Assembly (NCBI GenBank): GCA_946811695.1
Contig: OX328128.1
Coordinates: 74,010,531 to 74,074,530 of the forward strand
Origin: Gonocerus acuteangulatus
Lineage: Eukaryota > Arthropoda > Insecta > Hemiptera > Coreidae
Length of the DNA: 64,000 nt
Reading direction: 5' to 3'
Shown here in pieces: positions 59,330-64,000 of this stretch. The translations under genes were made by a program, and so were the position numbers. The notes beneath the pieces were generated by a model. It had not been told where the DNA came from. It saw only the letters and a list, made by a program, of their open reading frames with translations, and ran no database searches. Numbering within the stretch: position 1 is the stretch's first letter; each line of letters opens with the position of its first letter.

Positions 59330-59663
59330 ATTGAATGGGTAAATCGTCTGTGTTGCTAAGCTGCTATACCGAATGTCTTATGTTCTATGCTTACGTTAGA
59401 ATAATTATTCACATATAAACGTGTCATACTTTTTGTGCTCTCCATCTGTCCAGGAATGTTGTGTGAAGACCATAGAACCTTTACTATTTGGAAGTAGGCT
59501 ATCGACATGAAGATTAGAGGAAGAAAATACAGTAGGCCGATCTTAAGAGCGGAAAAAGTCTGCTCGTAAGAGGCGTCCCAGCTGGCTTCGCACTGGGTGA
59601 AGAGGACCGTGTCTATACGCAGTTCTCTTTGCACAGTGTGGAGGGTGATCAGCTCTGGGATGT
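47238..59663 (-). CDS. Orexin/allatotropin-type neuropeptide GPCR, last four exons
   Basis: Exons on -: 59663 to about 59430 (ECL2 and TM5: IPELITLHTVQREL, FTQCEASWD, LKIGLLYFLPLIFMSIAYF, KVLWSSHNIPG); 50640-50493 (ICL3/TM6: QLRSRRKAAKMLVAVVIMF, AACYLPVHLLSIL); 49826-49714 (TM7: YTVKIPQNDITAAIAMLSHW, LCYANSAVNPLIYNFMS); 47377-47238 (helix 8 and tail: RFREEFRRSFSPCFGRW ... IFRVD, stop). TM6 CYLP and TM7 NPLIY are rhodopsin-family marks. LW-x-x-x-NIPG and RS/ARRK-x-AKML match orexin and insect allatotropin receptors; a trissin receptor is an alternative. Phases join cleanly at TM6-TM7 (ILR|YTV) and TM7-tail (MS|ERF). The first donor is unsettled: GTATGA (59429) fits phase, GTAAGC (59394) is stronger but would break frame or need another exon. 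TM1-TM4 lie beyond the window. The large intron holds an antisense I-type retrotransposon. Confidence 0.85.
47780..48060 (+). pseudogene. C-terminal fragment of a LINE reverse transcriptase with 44-bp triplication
   Basis: It translates as SWRRRTNQELANLFREAH, KYKKFGRLRWAGHLARMP. The RLRWAGHLxRM phrase is typical of the end of many LINE ORFs. GACGTCTCCGCTGGGCAGGA starts at 47913, 47957 and 48001: three 44-bp direct copies, each shifting the frame. It lies in a GPCR intron (47378-49713), on the opposite strand. Confidence 0.65.
48061..49713. other. GPCR intron, unassigned part
   Basis: No gene recognised. A stretch at 48690-49020 reads partly as ETFLSHLRDKWETANRTKIV and RKTFW-plus-acidic text with stops. 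It may be an old coding remnant, but I cannot assign it. Confidence 0.4.
50423..50471. repeat. (TA)n microsatellite in the TM6-TM7 intron
   Basis: TA run within the 666-bp intron of the GPCR, only about 20 bases from the TM6 exon donor. Confidence 0.9.
50641..52260. other. GPCR intron sequence left of the I-type element
   Basis: No gene confirmed. An ORF at 51507-51707 (RINSFLRHLPKLPSFETIKK, ending LSRLNFDEISPL) has no recognisable domain. A strong donor-like GACG-GTAAGTACT occurs at 51784. This could be a small unrecognised exon on + or chance. Confidence 0.35.
52404..53663 (+). CDS. ORF1 (gag-like, three zinc knuckles) of the I-type element
   Basis: 419 codons, uninterrupted. The N-terminal half (ELPPGRWTKKFLVMTLAP, FKICRFIKSFG, KDFINLGKIKSYENYDIQF) resembles the RRM-like/gag domain of I and Jockey group ORF1 proteins. 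Residues about 193-245 carry three Cys/His knuckles: C-x2-C-x4-H-x4-C (CFNCYGYRHGKRQC), C-x2-C-x4-H-x3-C (CGRCGFAKHEGEC) and C-x2-C-x3-H-x6-C. The C-terminus is Ser/Lys/Asn-rich and probably disordered. Expected role: packaging and chaperoning the element RNA. ORF2 begins 367 bases later. Confidence 0.85.
   Translation: MDMENNIIIEPKPPDPGVSSINSFKFELPPGRWTKKFLVMTLAPNREKKTFRDFSPFKICRFIKSFGPQINVKFLKSGIIILEISNEKDFINLGKIKSYENYDIQFSLHRSLNFSKGVITCDEFLHCTEDELKEELAKQNVVEVKRIFKTINGSKIPTPSIILTFNRSDLPEKIVFDFLSVRVIPYYRPLICFNCYGYRHGKRQCREPVSLCGRCGFAKHEGECEAKCLHCTGPHPAWFSSCPIYKKEKQIEEYRRKHKVSYFQADKSLQPRVQVHPSTSHSYSEVASALPTKNVLLEQFEKLTCLVQSLAEKINDLESSIGNKSPQLVKDKSGNKNKSKIPSNQKLSNTLEISIITDPKQNITQSSQLPLPKIGDKRTRPPSQNSTPSTCGSPTSSLVDDGDLNPKIRNRYKNKTTKK
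54031..57711 (+). pseudogene. ORF2 (endonuclease, RT, RNase H) of the I-type element, one premature amber stop
   Basis: Frame 54031-56289 is 752 codons and ends at TAG (56287-56289). The same frame continues without shift to TAG at 57709-57711. Endonuclease: LQWNINGLHF, LQETHLKE (Glu34), LLGDFNSHSG, GSDHFPI. RT: YRVISLTSSLCKLFEKVI, LAVFVDIKNAFDTVW, GVPQGSVMSPLLFSVAIN, MLYADDLVLYS (about residue 668). RNase H after the stop: VVFTDGSKSDDG, VELVAISKAL, VFSDSLSALL, WIPSHSGIKENEEVD. The tail is CEVCGTIITVKHILLDC. In related elements the position of the internal TAG is usually a Trp-like codon, so one G-to-A change may explain it. Expression would need stop readthrough. Confidence 0.9.
58650..59040. 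repeat. Foldback element with about 90-bp arms
   Basis: GAGTCCGAATCCGTAGTTTG ... CTTTTTCTAGAGGTCATATG (58768-58825) is inverted as ATGACCTCTAGGAAAAGGC ... CAACTACGGATTCGGACTC (58923-58975). The centre, TTCAACTATGATGGCAGACC then AATTACTAGAAATGA, also occurs inverted inside the Helitron (about 38270-38310). No ORF. Confidence 0.75.
59293..59326. repeat. (TA)n microsatellite
   Basis: Thirty-four bases of AT, close to the donor side of the ECL2/TM5 exon of the GPCR. Confidence 0.9.
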
Positions 59664-59705
59664 CTGAAACAGAAGAAAAAAAAATGGTTTATGTTTATTT
59701 GTGTA

Positions 59706-60600
59706 TAAGGGGTGTACCGCATGTTAATGACAATTCTTCAGGGGATGAAACTAGAGATAAAATGTAGTTGAACACCACCAACCAGACATTTCTGTCACAC
59801 TCCGTTCCAGATATATACCGTTCTAAAGGTTCTTTAGAGAAAACCCTGTTTTTTGTAGTTCAATTTTCTCTACTTGATAGGAAGGATTTGCGTGGAAATG
59901 AGAGCTAACCATGATGAGATTGCAAGGACTACATCAGCGGTGAGACCAGGTGTCGTCAATGTGTTCTGCAAGGAGGCATTTTGTACGTATTTTTTTCTTT
60001 TTTTTTTATTCAACTTTTATGTAAGACTTTCTTTAATCATTATATATTAATTTCATAATGAATAATTTTCATTTATTTCTGATAATATCACGAAAATAAA
60101 CATAATATTACCTTTATTTATTTGATGTTTTTTCACTCTAGAATTCCAATTACATTATGAAATTGAGAGGTAATCTCAGTTCTGAATATACCGTTGGAAA
60201 GCTGATTACATTTTACAACTTATGTTTGATTCGGCAGTCTGCAGGATTTATTTAAGAAGAGTACTGATTTTTGAAAAGTTTTCGCTTATCAGAAGCTTTT
60301 ATTAATTTCTACTTTTGGGATTGATATGAAGGTCTGAATGAGATAATTGTGAACATTGAATGTGCATTACCCTTAAATTAATGCTAATTTCAAAAATGTA
60401 ATGAATTTTTGAGAAAAAAAATATCTACAAGCAGAGTAAATTGGAGTTGTACTACTAAAAACAACGTTTTCTCTAAAGAACCTTTAGAACAGCATATGTC
60501 TGGAACGGAGTGAGATAGAAATATCTGGTTGGTGGTGTTGAACTAAATTTGTTGTCTAGTTTTACCCCCTCAAGGATTGTCATTAACTTGCGTTAATGAC
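59706..60600. mobile_element. MITE-like element with long inverted ends
   Basis: The left end (GTTAATGACAATTCTTCAGG ... CACCACCAACCAGA ... TTCTAAAGGTTCTTTAGAG, 59722-59842) is inverted at about 60462-60595 (CTCTAAAGAACCTTTAGAA ... TCTGGTTGGTGGTG ... AAGGATTGTCATTAAC). The arms are about 130 bases and imperfect. No transposase. The target duplication is not resolved; a further GTTAATGACAATCC follows the right end. Confidence 0.7.
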
Positions 60601-61200
60601 AATCCTTTATGTTTTATGTATAAATATGTAAATTGTAAATTGGATTAAACTTAAAAAAAAATATACAATGTCTATTAATAGCTCCCTGAATGTGATTTTA
60701 CAGATGAATATTATAAAGGCGTGCTAAAATGACGCAAGTTGGACGTTATTTAAACATAACTGTTTTTGAATGTAAATAACAAGAAGTATGAGCGTGTGTG
60801 TAAAAAAACAGAAACGATGGTTACAATGGAGAAAGGTTATAACCACATTTCCAGAGAGTCTGCAACCTGCAGAATAGCTCGGCTGTGGATAGATCACCAG
60901 GATTTACACGGGCTGTTGATATTTCACCGCCAGTCACAGTGACAGCTGTTACAAATCACAGTTACCGTCCCTTTAATACTAGGGCTAGATTAAACGGATT
61001 AACTCTTTCCCGCCAGATTCATATTTTGGCACGATTACTTTGGCGGGATTTGACATTTTGACATATCGCGTTTATCTAACGATTTAATTCAAATATTCAG
61101 TGAGAATCTTTACCCAACTGAACGCGTTTCAAAGAATCTACGCATTCAATTTCGAGCTAAAAAATATTTTAGCGCGAATACTTTTTGGCGGGATTTGATA
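60601..61200. other. Intergenic sequence with CGGGATTTGA repeats
   Basis: No gene seen. TTTGGCGGGATTTGACATTT (61040) and TTTGGCGGGATTTGATATTT (61184) are direct repeats. GAACGCGTTTCAAAGAATCTACGC (61121) resembles 62818-62845. GCTAAAATGACGCAAGTTGG (60724) is another scattered hairpin-motif relative. Confidence 0.45.
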
Positions 61201-61262
61201 TTTTTTTTTTTTTTTAATTATTATGATGGCGTGTCAACCCTTAAGGTCACTAACGCCATTCC
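61201..61262 (-). repeat. Retroposon 3' tail hairpin, diverged copy
   Basis: On -, AATGGCGTTAGTGACCTTAA then GGTTGACACGCCATC then A-rich. It aligns with the tails at 33500 and 40572. Confidence 0.5.
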
Positions 61263-61384
61263 TGTGTGTGGTTATTTTTATTATAGTTTTGTAATAAGTA
61301 TTAATATGTATACATTCTTATTAATAATGGTTTTATTTGCAGATTTTATTTCAAACGACAAAAGAGAAATGCTAAATTGCTTGT

Positions 61385-61547
61385 AAACAAAGAAAATATT
61401 AATATAAAAAAAAATAAATAAAAATAATAAAATATAATAATAAATGTAAAAAAAAAAATAAAAAAAAAATTAAAAATAATAAAACCAAATGAAAATAAAA
61501 AAAAAGTAATGTTAATAAAATAAGATATGAAAATTATAAATAAATGT
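61385..61547. repeat. A-rich low-complexity tract
   Basis: About 160 bases of A runs with scattered T. The ORFs of Phe/Ile on - are artefacts. Confidence 0.85.
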
Positions 61548-61891
61548 GGGGTGTACCGCATGTTAATGACAATTCTTCAGGGGATGAAACTAGAGATAAA
61601 ATGTAGTTGAACACCACCAACCAGACATTTCTGTCACACTCCGTTCCAGATATATACCGTTCTAAAGGTTCTTTAGAGAAAACCCTGTTTTTTGTAGTTC
61701 AATTTTCTCTACTTGATAGGAAGGATTTGCGTGGAAATGAGTGCTAACCATGATGAGATTGCAAGGACTACATCAGCGGTGAGACCAGGTGTCGTCAATG
61801 TGTTCTGCAAGGAGGCATTTTGTACGTATTTTTTTCTTTTTTTTTTATTCAACTTTTATGTAAGACTTTCTTTAATCATTATATATTAATA
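61548..61891 (+). repeat. Direct copy of the left part of the 59.7-kb element
   Basis: Almost identical to 59706-60053 (GGGGTGTACCGCATGTTAAT ... CTTTAATCATTATATATTAA), with one clear substitution (GAGTGC for GAGAGC). The right part is missing, and a retrotransposon fragment starts there. Confidence 0.85.
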
Positions 61892-61934
61892 TAAATAAAT
61901 AAAACAAACAAACGAGCATTTTGTTTCTTTATTT

Positions 61935-62760
61935 TCTATTTAGATTTTGTCTATCAATTTGGCGGTCTTTAAAAAGTCAAAGAGTCGCACGACTTGGTTA
62001 GTATGATCACCTAGAATTTCATCTAAGGAGTCAGACAGTTGGTGTTGCTGTTTCAGTTGCTCATAGGCCCGGCAATTAGTCAAGATGTGCTTCACAGTTA
62101 GCAGCACATTGCATGAGCTACAAATTGGTGGGGGGTCCTTAGACATTACGAACTACTTCCTTTCTCCTTGTATCATTTGTAGATGTTTTCCATGGCTTCA
62201 CGTTTCTTTTTATCTTTCGGAGCTTGTTATCTCTCATTTCGTGCCAGACAGTTTGCCATCTCATCCATATAGAGTCTTGTCCATGAGCTATTAGATAATT
62301 TTTCGGAACTTTATGGAATAGCATGCCTTCTCTAATTGCTTTCCTTGCCAAGATGTCAACTTTCTCGTTCTGATATATTCCACAATGTCCGGGAATCTAT
62401 ATAAAAGTCACCCTCTGATTCTGCAGATGTAGTTCATATATTCTTTTAAATATATTTACTATCAGAGGATGAGTTGAATATGGATCACCTATAGCAAGGG
62501 GAGCAGAAAGAGAATCTGTAAATATCTTTAAATCGGATTTGGTTGGAGAATTAATATTCAGAGCTTCATCAATTGCTAGTAGCTCAGCTGTGTAGTTACT
62601 GCAGATCGCTGGGAGAGCGAACATACAAAATCCTGATGAGCTAAGTACTGCAACACCAACTCCATTGCTGTCTTTGGAGCCATCCGTGTAAATTTCGTGT
62701 CCAGCAAAAAGCATGCTTTTTGGCAGGAATATTTTGGCATGGATATTTTGGCAGGCCCAA
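61935..62760 (-). pseudogene. RNase H and C-terminal fragment of an I-type retrotransposon
   Basis: On -: EIYTDGSKDSNGVGVAVLSS, NYTAELLAIDEALN, LKIFTDSLSAPLAIG, QNQRVTFI, stop, IPGHCGIYQNEKVDILARKA, then MRDNKLRKIKRNVKPW, then after a frameshift PPPICSSCNVLLTVKHILTN. This covers RNase H to the Cys/His tail, as in 56.9-57.7 kb, but is a different, older copy. An amber codon sits where the family has Trp (FIWIPGH-type block). RT and upstream parts are absent. Confidence 0.85.
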
Positions 62761-62956
62761 TGTCCCTAACTGTTTGATAGGATATACAGTCAAATATCCG
62801 TTGAGCAGCTTTAATTGAACGCTTTTCAAATAATCTACGCCTTCAATTTCTATCTAAAAACGACTACTCGCAAGAACTGCGTCATCCTAGCGCGTTTTAT
62901 CAAACAAATATAGCATCTACTACATATACATATATTATATATATATTTATAATATT

Positions 62957-62958
<2 letters not shown>

Positions 62959-63043
<85 letters not shown>
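62959..63043. repeat. (TA)n microsatellite
   Basis: About 85 bases, one TTTG interruption at 62998, directly beyond the 3' end of the Penelope-like remnant. Confidence 0.95.
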
Positions 63044-63046
<3 letters not shown>

Positions 63047-63059
63047 TATATTATATTTT

Positions 63060-63780
63060 TTTGGTTATATACGGCAAAAAATAGTACTCCTTTTCCCTAA
63101 GTAATACTTTATTCTTGGCTTACCCTACATGTTTCGTGGTCTTCATGCCACTTCCTCAGGGGCCATTAAATCCTAAACATTATTCATTTTATTTAGTCAA
63201 ATAAAATTACTTGTCACGTATATATATTATAGACAGAGTAGCTTTACAATTCCTATCCAAAATCCTAACCTTAAATCTATTGATAAAATATAATAATAAT
63301 GTTTCATTGTACCTACCCTATGTGTGGTTAGCTCGCCACCCATATTACGACTGAGGCCAGCAAATCACCTGTTCCGAGAGGCTTAGTAATGAGCTGATTA
63401 CGATATGTTCTTTACTATTATTTTTTCTATCGATCATGTACTATTCTTTTATGTTATTATAAAATATTTTATTTAAAAATTTAATTTGTTTGATTATTTT
63501 CCGCTTAATGTTATTTCTGTCCTTGTCAACTATTACTATATCGTCTAAGTCAAATGTATGTCCGTTCTTAAATGCGTGGTCCGTAAGAGCGGTTTTATTT
63601 GATCCGTCGTAAATAATTTTGGCATGTTGCTTAATTCTATTTTTTAGTATTTGATATTATTCGCCTATGTAGCATTTGTTACAATCTTTACATTTAACCT
63701 TATATACATTATATTTTGAATTAATTTTATTTACTTGGTCCTTAATTTTGCTGAAATGTTTTTCTATTTTGCTATATAAT
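63060..63780 (-). mobile_element. Penelope-like element 3' part with GIY-YIG endonuclease remnant
   Basis: On -, one frame reads SKIEKHFSKIKDQVNKIN, YNVYKVKCKDCNKCYIGE, stop, YQILKNRIKQHAKIIYDG, NKTALTDHAFKNGHTFDLDD, IVIVDKDRNNIKRKIIKQI, FYNNIKE, stop. V-Y-K-V-x-C-x2-C-x3-Y-I-G and the ALTDHAxxxGH block are the GIY-YIG nuclease of Penelope-like elements, which follows the RT. One in-frame TAA lies just after the YIG motif. The reverse transcriptase would lie beyond the window or be lost. The 3' UTR carries a hammerhead-like motif and ends at a TA tract. Confidence 0.8.
63123..63164 (-). ncRNA. Hammerhead-ribozyme-like motif (second copy)
   Basis: On -: GGCCC, box CTGAGGA (63159-63153), stem GTGG/CCAC with loop CATGAAGA, GAAA (63135-63132), ACATGT minimal helix III, cleavage triplet GTA, then GGG pairing with CCC. 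As in the copy at 296, one extra base (A) precedes helix II. Confidence 0.45.
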
Positions 63781-63822
63781 GTAGTATGTAATTAATTGGT
63801 CAGAAATAAGTGGAATAGTATA

Positions 63823-63830
<8 letters not shown>

Positions 63831-63872
<42 letters not shown>
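63831..63872. repeat. (TA)n microsatellite
   Basis: About 42 bases of AT. The rest to 64000 shows no recognisable feature. Confidence 0.95.
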
Positions 63873-63874
<2 letters not shown>

Positions 63875-64000
63875 CCTATATATATAGCCTGTCACTTACA
63901 TGAGTGTTTTCCATGTCTTAATATGTTTGGCGAGCGGTCCGTACGCAGGGTACATGAACAATGTTATATAATGATTAACATATAGATTTTAGTATGCAAA

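Overview
The window is nuclear DNA of an arthropod, most probably an insect and perhaps a hemipteran. Evidence: split genes with short exons and canonical splice sites, a peptide GPCR of the orexin/allatotropin type, high A+T content, long (TA)n tracts, and a very dense load of decayed transposons (Penelope-like, I-type and LOA/R1-type non-LTR, piggyBac, pogo/Tigger-like, hAT, Helitron, tRNA-SINE, MITEs). There is no bacterial, plasmid or viral organisation. The species assignment is inference only.

Three host genes are supported. (1) The last two exons of a long-chain fatty acid transport protein (FATP/SLC27) lie at 585-738 and 1937-2094 on +. (2) A complete three-exon Sem1/DSS1 gene (26S proteasome lid, BRCA2 partner) lies at 6879-11654 on +; its first intron appears to be GC-AG. 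(3) The 3' half of a rhodopsin-family neuropeptide receptor lies on - from 59663 down to 47238. Its four exons cover ECL2/TM5, ICL3/TM6, TM7 and helix 8/C-tail; TM1-TM4 lie outside the window. The last two exons sit in frames where no long ORF is visible, so they were found from splice sites and phase.

The rest is mostly mobile DNA. 1-4.2 kb: Penelope 3' end with a hammerhead-like motif, a Tigger-type MITE, and a repeat family with 143-bp internal repeats. 4.2-6.7 kb: decayed piggyBac. 7-11.6 kb: Sem1 introns with a TA-flanked MITE and two foldback structures. 12.4-18.8 kb: an RT fragment and a nearly full-length but broken LOA/R1-like retrotransposon on -. 18.8-25.7 kb: a SINE head, then a 64-bp minisatellite interrupted by two tandem non-autonomous hAT elements that share 8-bp target duplications. 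27.1-28.4 kb: pyrimidine-rich 42-bp minisatellite. 29.4-30.3 kb: Tigger-like remnant. 30.6-33.5 kb and 38.6-42.7 kb: mosaics of shared repeat modules. 33.7-36.5 kb: 5'-truncated I-type element. 37.4-38.6 kb: non-autonomous Helitron. 52-58.6 kb: almost intact I-type element, antisense inside the largest GPCR intron. 59.7-61.9 kb: foldback elements. 61.9-63.8 kb: RNase H and Penelope GIY-YIG fragments on -.

The genes do not form an operon or pathway. The window is best read as three ordinary genes in, and interrupted by, nested transposons. The strongest novel-looking signals are the shared-TSD tandem hAT pair, the hammerhead-like motifs at both Penelope 3' ends, the Helitron with an empty-site paralogue, and the GC-AG intron in Sem1.
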